Positions 1 to 8,524 of a stretch of 64,000 bases of DNA are shown piece by piece. Below the pieces are notes generated by a model, which was given only the letters and a program-made list of their open reading frames with translations, had not been told where the DNA came from and searched no databases. Each line of letters begins with the position of its first letter. The first letter of the stretch is position 1. The position numbers were made by a program, and so were the translations under genes. The stretch comes from Shimia sp. (GTDB taxonomy: Bacteria > Pseudomonadota > Alphaproteobacteria > Rhodobacterales > Rhodobacteraceae), in the NCBI RefSeq assembly GCF_022448905.1, contig NZ_JAKVCW010000005.1, positions 1 to 64,000 of the forward strand, given 5' to 3'.

Positions 1-221
1 TCTCTTAGTTCACGCCGCTTTTGGTTCCAAAAACTTTGACGACGGACAGCTGAACCTAGGCCGCCTTGCCTCTTTGGGGCTTTATAGCGGAAGTGTGCGG
101 GGAATGCACTCTTTTCCACACAGTTTTCCACAGGATCATAGCTCGGTGATTCAAAAGAGTGACACCAGTATTCCGCTCGTACGGCGCCAAGAACAAAAAG
201 ATAGGAGCGGTTAAGCAGGCA
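1..221. other. Intergenic edge region with two tandem DnaA-box-like 9-mers
   Basis: No coding region is supported here. The 9-mer TTTTCCACA occurs twice, at 112-120 and 124-132, start to start 12 bp. Each differs by one base from the DnaA consensus TTATCCACA. The rest may be the promoter region of a gene lying left of the window, which cannot be judged. Confidence 0.3.
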
Positions 222-785
222 TCACTTAGAGAGATCAGTCTCTGTTCCGGCCTGAGAATGGATTTTCCACAATCCCCAGGCTGCCACGTGGTGCATCACG
301 CCAACTTCACCGTTCACGATCGCTTGGTCGATTTGAGCAGGACTCAGCGCTTCGTAGGCAAAGTCTTCCAGATCGCCGGGATTGGGTTCGGTGATGCGCT
401 CACACACGGGCGCGGTAAAATAATGGCCCTGACACACACGTTGATTGCCATGATCGACAAACGAGCCCAGATGGATGAGTTTTTCGGCCTTCAGTCCGGT
501 TTCTTCCAACAGCTCGCGCTGTGCCGCAGTGGCCGGATCTTCCCCGGGATCGACGTGACCGGCGGGAAATCCCAAAACCTCGCGCGCCGGTCCATGTTTG
601 TACTGGCGGATCATCTCGACACGGCCGTCCGCAAGAAACGGAATGACCAGTGCGAAGTCCATCAGGTGCACTTTGTAAAAGTCGTCGATGACCTGCCCCG
701 GGCGAACCTCAACCTGTTCCTGCCGAACATCCACAAAGGGAGGTCGTTTGAGCAGGCTTTGAGACGAAAGGGTTTTCCAGAACAT
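222..785 (-). CDS. Nudix hydrolase, ADP-ribose pyrophosphatase-like
   Basis: A 187-residue Nudix protein that probably cleaves a nucleoside diphosphate linked to another moiety. A full Nudix box is visible: G76, E82, R90-E91, E94-E95 and G97, with the spacing G-x5-E-x7-RE-x2-EE-x-G. The N-terminal half (about 18-70) resembles the beta-rich dimerisation part of ADP-ribose pyrophosphatases, so ADP-ribose is the likeliest substrate class, although Nudix substrates are hard to assign from sequence. It lies 40 bp after the UDP-glucose dehydrogenase gene on the same strand and may be cotranscribed with it. Confidence 0.88.
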   Translation of the reverse strand: MFWKTLSSQSLLKRPPFVDVRQEQVEVRPGQVIDDFYKVHLMDFALVIPFLADGRVEMIRQYKHGPAREVLGFPAGHVDPGEDPATAAQRELLEETGLKAEKLIHLGSFVDHGNQRVCQGHYFTAPVCERITEPNPGDLEDFAYEALSPAQIDQAIVNGEVGVMHHVAAWGLWKIHSQAGTETDLSK

Positions 786-825
786 GCTGAGTACCTTTTA
801 CCAAACAGACTAGAGGCCGTTGCCG

Positions 826-2154
826 TCAGCCTTCGATGCGCGAGAAACCGGTTCGCCCAATGCTTTCGTATGCTTCAAAGCCAGCTCGCTTGGCATCGCG
901 GACGGAATAGATGTTGCGCAGATCTGCAAGCCGTGGTGTCGCCATTTTGCGGGCCACTTTTTTGAGGTCCAAGGCGCGGAATTCATTCCATTCCGTCAGG
1001 ATCACCAAAACATCGGCGTTTTGCGCCGCTTTGTAGGCGTCTTCGACCCAGCTTACGCCGGGCAGAAGCGCCTCGCCTTCATGGCGTCCTTGTGGGTCGG
1101 TCACGCGCACTTTGGCGCCGCCGCCCACCAGAGCCGGAATGATCGCCAGGCTTGGGGCATCACGCATGTCATCGGTGTTGGGCTTGAAGGTCACGCCAAG
1201 CACACCAACGGTCTTGCCATTAAAGCTCCCGCCGCACAGATCGAGCAGTTTGTCGACCATGCGGCGCTTGATCTCTTCATTGACCTGAATCACCGTTTCC
1301 GTGATCTGCATCGGCACCGCGTTGTCCTGACCGATGCGGGCCAAAGCTTTGGTATCTTTGGGGAAACAGGAGCCGCCATAGCCGGGCCCCGCATGCAGGA
1401 ACTTGTTGCCAATGCGGCCGTCCATACCCATGCCTTTGGACACTTGTTTGACATCTGCGCCAACACGCTCACACAGGGCGGCAATTTCATTGATGAAGGT
1501 GATCTTGGTCGCCAAGAAGGCGTTGGCGGCGTATTTGATCATCTCCGCGCTTTCCAGATCGGTTGTGACAATCGGGAAGTCACGCAAGTACAGAGGGCGG
1601 TAGATGTCATTCATCACTTCGCCGGCGCGCTCGTTATGCACCCCAATCACCACGCGATCCGGCTTCATGAAGTCTTCGATGGCCGCGCCTTCGCGCAGAA
1701 ACTCCGGGTTGCTGGCCACATCAAAATCCAGATCGGGATTGGCTTTGCGCACCACCTGTTTGACCTGACGGTTGGTGCCGACGGGGACGGTGGATTTGGT
1801 CACAATCACCACATAGTCCTTGGCGGTGCGGGCAATCTCTTCGGCAGCCGCCATGACGTAAGACAGGTCAGCGTGCCCATCTCCACGCCGGGTGGGAGTG
1901 CCAACCGCAATGAACACGGCTTGCGCACCGTCCATGGCTTTTTCGAGATCCAAAGTGAAACTGAGCCGGCCAGCTTCGACGTTTTTTGCCATCAAGGCAT
2001 CGAGGCCGGGTTCGTAGATCGGAACTTCGCCGCGTTCGAGCATTTCGATTTTTGATGGGTCTTTGTCGACGCAAACAACTTCATGTCCGAAGTCAGAGAA
2101 GCACACCCCGGAAACCAAACCGACGTAGCCCGTACCGATCATTGCTATTTTCAT
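826..2154 (-). CDS. ugd: UDP-glucose 6-dehydrogenase
   Basis: Oxidises UDP-glucose to UDP-glucuronate with two NAD+, feeding polysaccharide and cell-envelope sugar synthesis in the cytoplasm. The 442-residue protein starts with a dinucleotide fold (GTGYVG at 7-12). It carries the family catalytic cysteine near residue 263 in GGSCFPKD and the TKSTVPVGT segment. A GTG three codons upstream (2163) is possible, but an AAGGGTGG ribosome-binding sequence sits at the right distance from the ATG at 2154. A promoter-like sequence lies upstream. No other polysaccharide gene is adjacent. Confidence 0.96.
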   Translation of the reverse strand: MKIAMIGTGYVGLVSGVCFSDFGHEVVCVDKDPSKIEMLERGEVPIYEPGLDALMAKNVEAGRLSFTLDLEKAMDGAQAVFIAVGTPTRRGDGHADLSYVMAAAEEIARTAKDYVVIVTKSTVPVGTNRQVKQVVRKANPDLDFDVASNPEFLREGAAIEDFMKPDRVVIGVHNERAGEVMNDIYRPLYLRDFPIVTTDLESAEMIKYAANAFLATKITFINEIAALCERVGADVKQVSKGMGMDGRIGNKFLHAGPGYGGSCFPKDTKALARIGQDNAVPMQITETVIQVNEEIKRRMVDKLLDLCGGSFNGKTVGVLGVTFKPNTDDMRDAPSLAIIPALVGGGAKVRVTDPQGRHEGEALLPGVSWVEDAYKAAQNADVLVILTEWNEFRALDLKKVARKMATPRLADLRNIYSVRDAKRAGFEAYESIGRTGFSRIEG

Positions 2155-2193
2155 GTGTGCCACCCTTATTTTGGTTCTGCTCGTATTGGTCTT

Positions 2194-2222
2194 TTAATGG
2201 GCGCGGCAGAGAGGCCTGTCAA
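2194..2222 (-). promoter_or_regulatory. Candidate sigma-70 promoter of ugd
   Basis: On the minus strand a perfect -35 TTGACA (2222-2217) is followed after 17 bp by CATTAA (or after 18 bp by ATTAAA). It lies about 40 bp upstream of the ugd start codon. Assigned on sequence match and position only. Confidence 0.45.
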
Positions 2223-2298
2223 CGTAGCAACAGACATTGCATGAGTTACATATCCGGAAAGTATCCTTCGATCTCGGCCAAGCGCAGCAGGGAGGTGC

Positions 2299-2334
2299 GG
2301 TCAAATAATAAACCAGCGGCGTCAGAGCCGCTGG
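2299..2334 (-). terminator. Rho-independent terminator of the RTX protease gene
   Basis: A perfect 8-bp stem, CCAGCGGC (2313-2320) and GCCGCTGG (2327-2334), with a 6-nt loop. Read on the minus strand it is followed by TTTATTATTTG. It lies 29 bp past the stop codon of the RTX protease gene. Confidence 0.8.
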
Positions 2335-2363
2335 CTGTTCGTTTCAAAGCCGTCCATCAGGGG

Positions 2364-4694
2364 TCAGACTATGTCAATCATGCTCGCATCAAATTGGCCT
2401 GCCCAACCAGTGATCCTAATGATATCGGATCCGAAGGTCAGTACAAAATCTAGGCCAACATCGGCGCCAAAATTGTTTATCACGTCCGTCTCGGTCAAGA
2501 CTGGCCCATTTCCTGATGGTGCCCAAAGCAGATCGTCAAGTTGAAGAATATCGCTCTCCGTGGAACTGAAATTATTCACTGTATTACTGGCACCAACGCC
2601 GGTCGAGAAGACAAAAATATCGGCACCAAGGCCACCATCACCGATGTCATTCCCTGCGCCAAAATCCAGCACATCATCGCCGCCGCCGCCCAGCAGTGTG
2701 TCGTTACCGGAACCACCCAGAAGCGTGTCTGAGCCAGTGTTACCATTGAGCAAGTCAGCGTCATTGCCACCGCTCAAGGTATCGTTTCCGCTGCCACCGC
2801 TAAGAGTGTCGCCATTATCTCCGCCAAGCAAGTTGTCATCGCCGGTACCGCCGTTGAGCCTGTCAGACCCAGCATTGCCGTAGACAACGTCATTGCCATC
2901 ATCGCCGCTCATCGTGTCGTTTCCACTACCCCCGTAGAGGGTGTCGTCACTGCCGCCACCGAACAGTTTGTCGTTGCCATCGCCACCAAAGACGGTGTCA
3001 GAGCCAGTATTACCGTTGACTAGATCATCACCATCGCCGCCGTTCAACGTATCTCGACCGCCGCCGCCAAAAACATTGTCAGAGCCGCCGCCGCCAAAGA
3101 GTTTGTCGTTGCCTGCCCCGCCAAACAAAGTGTCTGAGCCAGAATTGCCATCCAGAGAGTCATTGCCGTTGCCGCCAATGAGAGTGTCCAACCCTGAGCC
3201 ACCGAACAAACTGTCGTTGTGGTTGCCGCCAATCAAAACGTCGTTGCCTGCACCCCCTCTCGCGAGATCGGCACCATTGCCAGCGTTGACCCAATCATTA
3301 CCACCGTTTGTGTTGATCACGTTGCCAACGCCATTTCCGGTTATCCGATCGTTGCCAGCTCCTGTGTTCACATTTTCGATCACCGTGCCTAAAGCGATGC
3401 CTAGGTTTCCGATCAAACCTCCGACATCAGAGAATTCACCACCATTCATATTGATCCGAGCGTTCTGGCTATAGAACTTTAAGTCCATCAAATCAGTGCC
3501 GTTGCTGTCAAAGATTGTCATAGCAACTGGGCCATTTGAGGTGATAACCCCGTTAAAGAAATCGCCAAGATATCCGATAAGATTTGAACCCGGCCCCCAA
3601 ACAGTATTTCCATACGTTCCGCCACTTGGTCCAGCCGCGCCATACAGATCCTGAATTGCCACGATGTCCACCATCATCGCACTGATGATGTTGGCATAAC
3701 TTGCATTGGTACCAAGACTATCAGCCTGATCGAAATACGACATAATGGACATTTGCCAGCTGTCGTTGCCGAAGTCCTCATCGATCCCGTATTCAGCGGA
3801 ACCGTTGTATCCGCCTTGATGGCCAAGCCCCAAAGCGTGACCGATTTCATGGATATAGGTCTGGAAGGAATAGCTGTTTAGGGACGTGCCGTATGTCGAC
3901 AGCCAATCCGTTGACACATTGACGGTAGAAGACAAGATTTCGCCAGAGGAAACGGTAGAACTGGACCAAGCCCCCGCATCTGTGTCCTGAAAATTGATAT
4001 CCGCAACGGTTAAGACTTCTTGAAAGACGATGTCCGCGACCATTTCCCAAGCCTCAAACGCCCAACGAGCCAGTATCTGACCTTCCGCACTCAAACCATT
4101 GATATTAACGGTGATCATATTGCTGACCGAGGTGTCAAACGACCGCGCTGTTGAGCCATTGCCAGTCCAATACCCAGTGGTGAGGAAATCCGCCATGTCC
4201 TGGATCGACCCATCCGCGATTGGAGTAAATGTATTGACGCTCAAATCGTAGTTAGAAGCCACCGCGTTAAAACCGTTTACGGCAAAATAGTAGGTGCCTG
4301 TGTACGTGGCCTCGAAGGTCAAAAAGGAGTTGTAGTTACCGCCATTAAAATCAATATCGTCGTTGAACTCGATGGTATTGCCGCTGGCATCCAGAACCCA
4401 GATCCGTGGATCGTCACCCGTCACGGACACCTGGTAAAAATCACCTTCGTTCAGGGTGATCGCAACAAAATCTACGTCTGTGGTATCGATGGTCCCGCGA
4501 AATGTATCTCCAACCGACATTGTGTAAGGCGTGCTTATATTTGCCGGTGCATCGCCTGCATCTTCAAGAACAAGGGCACCATTTGGATCGCCAACAATGG
4601 GAGTTTCTTTGGGGCCATCATCGTGACCATCGTCATGCCCCTCGTGAAAAATGGGTTCATCCATAGTCGGAATAAGTGCGTTCTGAATGAGCAT
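2364..4694 (-). CDS. Secreted RTX zinc metalloprotease, serralysin-like
   Basis: A 776-residue extracellular protease of the metzincin/serralysin type. There is no N-terminal signal peptide, which fits type I secretion through a C-terminal signal. Visible order: an acidic, His/Asp-rich N-terminus (16-30), a PPC-like beta domain (about 60-155), the catalytic domain with HEIGHALGLGH at 282-292 (three zinc His and the catalytic Glu), a Met-turn SIMSY at 316-320, then about 240 residues of calcium-binding GGxGxD nonapeptides (about 445-690) and an 80-residue C-terminal region. An AGGAG site precedes the ATG. No ABC transporter, adaptor or TolC gene is in the window, so the exporter must be elsewhere. 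Confidence 0.93.
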   Translation of the reverse strand: MLIQNALIPTMDEPIFHEGHDDGHDDGPKETPIVGDPNGALVLEDAGDAPANISTPYTMSVGDTFRGTIDTTDVDFVAITLNEGDFYQVSVTGDDPRIWVLDASGNTIEFNDDIDFNGGNYNSFLTFEATYTGTYYFAVNGFNAVASNYDLSVNTFTPIADGSIQDMADFLTTGYWTGNGSTARSFDTSVSNMITVNINGLSAEGQILARWAFEAWEMVADIVFQEVLTVADINFQDTDAGAWSSSTVSSGEILSSTVNVSTDWLSTYGTSLNSYSFQTYIHEIGHALGLGHQGGYNGSAEYGIDEDFGNDSWQMSIMSYFDQADSLGTNASYANIISAMMVDIVAIQDLYGAAGPSGGTYGNTVWGPGSNLIGYLGDFFNGVITSNGPVAMTIFDSNGTDLMDLKFYSQNARINMNGGEFSDVGGLIGNLGIALGTVIENVNTGAGNDRITGNGVGNVINTNGGNDWVNAGNGADLARGGAGNDVLIGGNHNDSLFGGSGLDTLIGGNGNDSLDGNSGSDTLFGGAGNDKLFGGGGSDNVFGGGGRDTLNGGDGDDLVNGNTGSDTVFGGDGNDKLFGGGSDDTLYGGSGNDTMSGDDGNDVVYGNAGSDRLNGGTGDDNLLGGDNGDTLSGGSGNDTLSGGNDADLLNGNTGSDTLLGGSGNDTLLGGGGDDVLDFGAGNDIGDGGLGADIFVFSTGVGASNTVNNFSSTESDILQLDDLLWAPSGNGPVLTETDVINNFGADVGLDFVLTFGSDIIRITGWAGQFDASMIDIV
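2625..3362 (-). repeat. RTX nonapeptide-coding repeat array
   Basis: This part of the protease gene encodes successive GGxGxDxLx nonapeptides, seen at DNA level as roughly 27-bp degenerate units. These stack into a parallel beta-roll that binds calcium outside the cell. The array has one interruption around residues 545-565. It is coding sequence, not an intergenic repeat. Confidence 0.85.
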
Positions 4695-4764
4695 TAAAAA
4701 TCTCCTGTATCGTCGCGGCTGCTAAGAGGTCTGATCGATTTCTCGTTTTCAGCGGTGGTTTAAA

Positions 4765-5235
4765 TTACTTTTCCCAAGGTGGCTGGCTCACGCGCAGCAC
4801 ATCCCTGGCGAATTTTTCTACGAGGCGCCCAAGCGGCGCGCCGTCTATCCCATCAACTTGCAATGACGGGCCTTTGTAGTTTTCGTTTGTCGCAGGGTTC
4901 TTCCATTTCAAAACCCCTTTGACATGATCTGGTCGAAAGGCTTCGACGACCAAAGTTGCCAGAACGCCCTGTGCGGCCCCGGTGTTGCTCTCCCCGGAGA
5001 CAACAACCTTCCGTTCTGGAAATTGTTTTTCGATTTCATGGTGTAGCATGTCACATACAGCCTCAAGATCAGTCTCGCGCAGCTCATCAAGAGGCGTTTC
5101 ACAGCTGAGATGGATTGGAGACAGGTTGGTTTGAGCATTACCGGTCATGGCGAGCCCCCCCAACATCATTGCACACAGAAAAAGATATGCCGCGGACTTC
5201 AACCACACAAACACACGCTCCACCCGGTTCCTCAA
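4765..5235 (-). CDS. Small exported protein of unknown function
   Basis: Not recognised. About 156 residues, beginning with a basic stretch and a hydrophobic segment (about 12-31) that ends in GNAQT, which looks like a Sec signal peptide. The mature part would be about 120 residues with two cysteines (CETP and VCDM). The start is uncertain: the open frame begins with TTG at 5235, with in-frame GTG codons a few residues later. It lies 70 bp upstream of the RTX protease gene on the same strand and could be cotranscribed. A role as a protease partner is only a guess; no similarity to known serralysin inhibitors was noticed. Confidence 0.6.
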   Translation of the reverse strand: MRNRVERVFVWLKSAAYLFLCAMMLGGLAMTGNAQTNLSPIHLSCETPLDELRETDLEAVCDMLHHEIEKQFPERKVVVSGESNTGAAQGVLATLVVEAFRPDHVKGVLKWKNPATNENYKGPSLQVDGIDGAPLGRLVEKFARDVLRVSQPPWEK

Positions 5236-5403
5236 CCGCCCGCACCAAACTCCGCGAATTCAAGCACAAACCTGACCCGGAAATAAGTCTGGGAAACCGT
5301 AAAAGTTAAGGATGCGTTAATCAAGTAGCAAGGGCCGTCAGCATGTCGCATGTGGGTTTTTCCCCATGGGCAAAACGGATTTTGAGGTCTCGGCTTACAC
5401 AAA

Positions 5404-5428
5404 AAAGCTCCCGATAAACGGGAGCTTT
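5404..5428 (-). terminator. Rho-independent terminator of grpE
   Basis: A perfect 10-bp stem, AAAGCTCCCG (5404-5413) and CGGGAGCTTT (5419-5428), with a 5-nt loop. On the minus strand the run TTTTTT follows. It is 24 bp past the grpE stop codon and ends the hrcA-grpE transcript. Confidence 0.9.
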
Positions 5429-5451
5429 CCAGACATCTCTTGCGGGTATGT

Positions 5452-6012
5452 TTAGCCCGGGTTGGAGCTGACGCCAACTTGCGCGGGACGCAGCAGGCGA
5501 TCATGCAGCATGAAACCCTGCGCAGAAACCTGAATGATGTCCCCCGATTTGGTGTTTGGCACAGGGGCTTCAAACATGGCTTCGTGCACGTTTGGATCGA
5601 ACTTGTCGCCCACTTCTGGCGAAATCACTTCGATGCCGTGTTTGGAGAAGGTTTTCAGCAGCTCGCGCATGGTGAGCTCAATGCCTTCGATCAGCGCGGC
5701 AGAGGCTTCCTTCTGCTCGTCCGTGATGGTCTCAACCGCGCGCTTCATGTTGTCAAACACGGGCAGCATGTCACGAGCCAGTTTGGAGCCGCCGTATTGC
5801 TCGGCATCCCGGCGGGCTTTGTCGCCTCGTTTGCGGGCGTTTTCCGCATCGGCCAGCGCGCGCATCCAGCGGTCTTTTAACTCGTCGCGTTCGGCACGCA
5901 GCTCATCCAGCTCAACAGCTTCATCTTCGAGTTCGTCCAAGCTGGCAGCAAATTCTTCTGCTTCAGCATCTGCGATGTCGTCCAGAAACTCGTTGTCTTT
6001 CGGCTCAGCCAT
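5452..6012 (-). CDS. grpE: Nucleotide exchange factor GrpE
   Basis: GrpE releases ADP from DnaK and so resets the Hsp70 cycle. The 186-residue protein has the usual layout: an acidic, helical N-terminus (about 10-60), a long coiled coil through RWMRALADAENARKR, and the C-terminal beta domain ending with HDRLLRPAQVGV, a conserved GrpE segment. It follows hrcA by 9 bp, forming the classic hrcA-grpE heat-shock operon. dnaK and dnaJ are not in the window. Confidence 0.96.
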   Translation of the reverse strand: MAEPKDNEFLDDIADAEAEEFAASLDELEDEAVELDELRAERDELKDRWMRALADAENARKRGDKARRDAEQYGGSKLARDMLPVFDNMKRAVETITDEQKEASAALIEGIELTMRELLKTFSKHGIEVISPEVGDKFDPNVHEAMFEAPVPNTKSGDIIQVSAQGFMLHDRLLRPAQVGVSSNPG

Positions 6013-6021
6013 AATCCACCT

Positions 6022-7086
6022 CTAACCGCGGTCGGTGATGAGTTTCCCGACCAGTTGTGCCGTGTAATCCACGATCGGCACGATGCGTCCATAGTTCAGG
6101 CGCTTGGGTCCAATGACCCCAACAGCACCCACGATCTTTCGATCAGCGTTCATATAGGGAGACACCACCAAAGAGGAACCCGAAAGTGAAAAAAGTTTGT
6201 TCTCAGAGCCAATAAAAATGCGCACGCCGTCGCCCTGTTCAGCCAATTCGAGAAAATCAGCAATGTCTCGTTTACGTTCGAGGTCGTCAAACAACGTGCG
6301 GATGCGTTCGAGGTCCTGTTCTTCCTCATCGGTGCCAAGCAGATTCGAGCGGCCCCGCACAATCAGGCGCTCTTGTTGACCTTCCTCATTGGCCCAAAGG
6401 GCAAGACCGTTTTCCACCAGGTCCGCAGCAAGACTGTCGATTTCCTGACGGCGCTTTGTGATCTCTTCCTGCACGGCTTTGCCCAGGTCACTCAGCGTGC
6501 GGCCTTCGGCAACGGCATTGAGAAAATTGGCTGCTTCGCGCATGGAGCTGGGAGTCTGGCCGGGCGGCGGTGTGAACAGACGGTTTTCCACATGGCCGTC
6601 AGCAAAAACCAGCACCACCAGCGCACGGTCGGCACCAAGACTGACAAACTCAATGTGTTTGATTGGAGCTTCATGTTTGGGCGCCAGGACCAGTGAGGCG
6701 CCTTGGGTCACGCCAGATAGCGCGGTTGAAACACGGTCAAGCATGTTGGAGACATCGCCATCCACGTCGCCCATGGTGGCGTCAATTTTTTTGCGGTCAC
6801 CTTGATCCAGATCGCCGACCTCAAGCAGGCCATCAACAAACATACGCAGCCCTTGTTGGGTTGGGACCCGTCCAGCAGAAACGTGCGGGCTGTCCAGGAG
6901 GCCGAGAAACTCCAGGTCCTGCATCACATTTCGAATGGTGGCGGCGCTGACTTTCTCCGACAAAGTGCGGGTCAACGTGCGGCTGCCGACAGGATCGCCG
7001 GTTTCCAGGTAGCCTTCGACCACGCGGCGGAATACCTCGCGGCTGCGGTCATTCATTTCTGCGAGAATTTTGCTGCTGTCTGTCAT
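6022..7086 (-). CDS. hrcA: Heat-inducible transcription repressor HrcA
   Basis: HrcA represses chaperone operons by binding the CIRCE inverted repeat. The 354-residue protein has an N-terminal winged-helix domain (about 5-75, with ETGDPVGSRTLTR) and a C-terminal ligand/dimer domain. I chose the ATG at 7086; the open frame extends 17 codons further, but that segment looks unlike the family. No CIRCE element was found in front of hrcA or elsewhere in the window, so its targets, typically groESL, lie elsewhere. Confidence 0.95.
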   Translation of the reverse strand: MTDSSKILAEMNDRSREVFRRVVEGYLETGDPVGSRTLTRTLSEKVSAATIRNVMQDLEFLGLLDSPHVSAGRVPTQQGLRMFVDGLLEVGDLDQGDRKKIDATMGDVDGDVSNMLDRVSTALSGVTQGASLVLAPKHEAPIKHIEFVSLGADRALVVLVFADGHVENRLFTPPPGQTPSSMREAANFLNAVAEGRTLSDLGKAVQEEITKRRQEIDSLAADLVENGLALWANEEGQQERLIVRGRSNLLGTDEEEQDLERIRTLFDDLERKRDIADFLELAEQGDGVRIFIGSENKLFSLSGSSLVVSPYMNADRKIVGAVGVIGPKRLNYGRIVPIVDYTAQLVGKLITDRG

Positions 7087-7202
7087 TCGCCCGTGCCTTT
7101 GCCCTCTCAATAAAATAGCCTCAAAGGCAAAGGTCAATCGGGGTTGCGTCCAACCTTATCCCGCGGTTATCCCCAGCCCAAACCCAGAAAAGGATATTTG
7201 CC

Positions 7203-7916
7203 ATGCGCCCTTCCGGCCGTCAGCTTAACGAAATGCGTGAAGTCTCGATTGAAACCAATGTGACCAAACACGCCGAAGGCTCCTGTTTGATCAAGATGGG
7301 CGACACCCATGTGCTGTGTACAGCATCCCTGGAAGCGCGTGTGCCGCCGTTTATCAAGGGTTCCGGTCTGGGTTGGGTGACCGCAGAGTATGGCATGCTG
7401 CCACGTTCCACCTCCTCCCGTATGCGCCGCGAGGCGTCCGCCGGTAAGCAGGGTGGTCGCACCGTTGAAATTCAGCGTTTGATTGGCCGCTCCCTGCGCG
7501 CCGGTGTCGACCGTGTTGCTTTGGGCGAGCGCCAGATCACCGTGGACTGTGATGTGATCCAAGCCGATGGCGGCACGCGCTGTGCCTCCATCACCGGTGG
7601 CTGGGTGGCGCTGCGTTTGGCGGTGAACAAGCTAATGAAAGCCGGGGATGTGATGACCGACCCGCTGATTTCCCCAGTGGCCGCCGTGTCTTGCGGCATC
7701 TACGCCGGTCAACCCGTGCTCGATCTGGATTACCCTGAAGACAGCGAAGCGGGTGTGGACGGCAACTTCATCATGCTCGCCAACGGCCAGATGATTGAAA
7801 CTCAGATGTCGGCCGAAGGCGCCACTTACTCCCGCGCGCAGATGAACGAACTGCTGGATCTGGCGGAAAAAGGTGTGGCGGAACTGGTCTCAGCACAACA
7901 GGCAGCCAGCGCATGA
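7203..7916 (+). CDS. rph: Ribonuclease PH
   Basis: A phosphorolytic 3'-to-5' exoribonuclease that trims tRNA 3' ends. The 237-residue protein is of normal length and shows [12 protein letters not shown] at the N-terminus, [11 protein letters not shown], and the C-terminal [16 protein letters not shown] region typical of RNase PH. An AAAGGA site precedes the ATG. It is divergent from hrcA and heads the plus-strand operon rph-rdgB-hemW-DUF454, with a 4-bp ATGA overlap to rdgB. Confidence 0.97.
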   Translation: MRPSGRQLNEMREVSIETNVTKHAEGSCLIKMGDTHVLCTASLEARVPPFIKGSGLGWVTAEYGMLPRSTSSRMRREASAGKQGGRTVEIQRLIGRSLRAGVDRVALGERQITVDCDVIQADGGTRCASITGGWVALRLAVNKLMKAGDVMTDPLISPVAAVSCGIYAGQPVLDLDYPEDSEAGVDGNFIMLANGQMIETQMSAEGATYSRAQMNELLDLAEKGVAELVSAQQAASA

Positions 7917-8524
7917 CCCGCAAATTTGAGGGCGACCAGCTTTTGGTCGCCACCCACAACGCCGGCAAATTGGCTGAGATCACAGAGATCCTCGCGCCTC
8001 ACGGCGTTTCGGTTGTTGGCGCGGGCGACATGGATTTGCCGGAGCCCGAAGAAACCGAAGACACTTTTGTAGGCAACGCCCGCATCAAGGCCCATGCGGC
8101 AGCCAAGGCAACCGGCCTCCCTGCCCTTTCTGACGACAGCGGCATCACCATCGACGCGCTGGACGGCGCGCCGGGGGTTTACACTGCGGATTGGGCGGAA
8201 ACCGCCAATGGCCGCGACTTCATGAAAGCCATGACCCGCGCCAATGACGAAATCACTGCCAAAGGGCCAGATGCGCCACGTTCCGCGCAGTTCCGCTGCA
8301 CATTGGTTTTGGCCTGGCCTGATGGACATGACGAGGTGTTTGAGGGCGTGATGGCGGGCGATCTGGTCTGGCCTATTCGCGGCGAAGGCGGGTTTGGCTA
8401 TGATCCGATGTTCATGCCAGACGGTTACGGCGTGACCTGCGCTGAGATGCCGAAAGAGGAAAAGAACCAGATCAGCCACCGTGGACGGGCGCTCAAAGCC
8501 TTTGTGGAAGGCTGTTTTGGCTGA
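7913..8524 (+). CDS. rdgB: XTP/dITP pyrophosphatase (RdgB/HAM1)
   Basis: Removes non-canonical purine nucleotides such as dITP, dHAPTP and XTP from the pool by hydrolysis to the monophosphate. The 203-residue protein has the substrate-binding [11 protein letters not shown] segment near the N-terminus, the catalytic SDDSGI motif with the conserved acidic residues, GAPGVY, and GYDPMF near the C-terminus. It overlaps rph by 4 bp and the hemW reading frame by a few bases, so translation is probably coupled. Confidence 0.96.
   Translation: MTRKFEGDQLLVATHNAGKLAEITEILAPHGVSVVGAGDMDLPEPEETEDTFVGNARIKAHAAAKATGLPALSDDSGITIDALDGAPGVYTADWAETANGRDFMKAMTRANDEITAKGPDAPRSAQFRCTLVLAWPDGHDEVFEGVMAGDLVWPIRGEGGFGYDPMFMPDGYGVTCAEMPKEEKNQISHRGRALKAFVEGCFG

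Noticed and set aside
820-2055. 411-residue plus-strand open frame
   Set aside because: It lies fully antisense to ugd and its residue make-up (His/Phe-rich, no family motif) fits a shadow frame in GC-rich DNA.
2625-3362. CRISPR-like or satellite repeat array
   Set aside because: The repeating units are in frame and encode GGxGxD calcium-binding nonapeptides of the RTX protease; there are no unique spacers.
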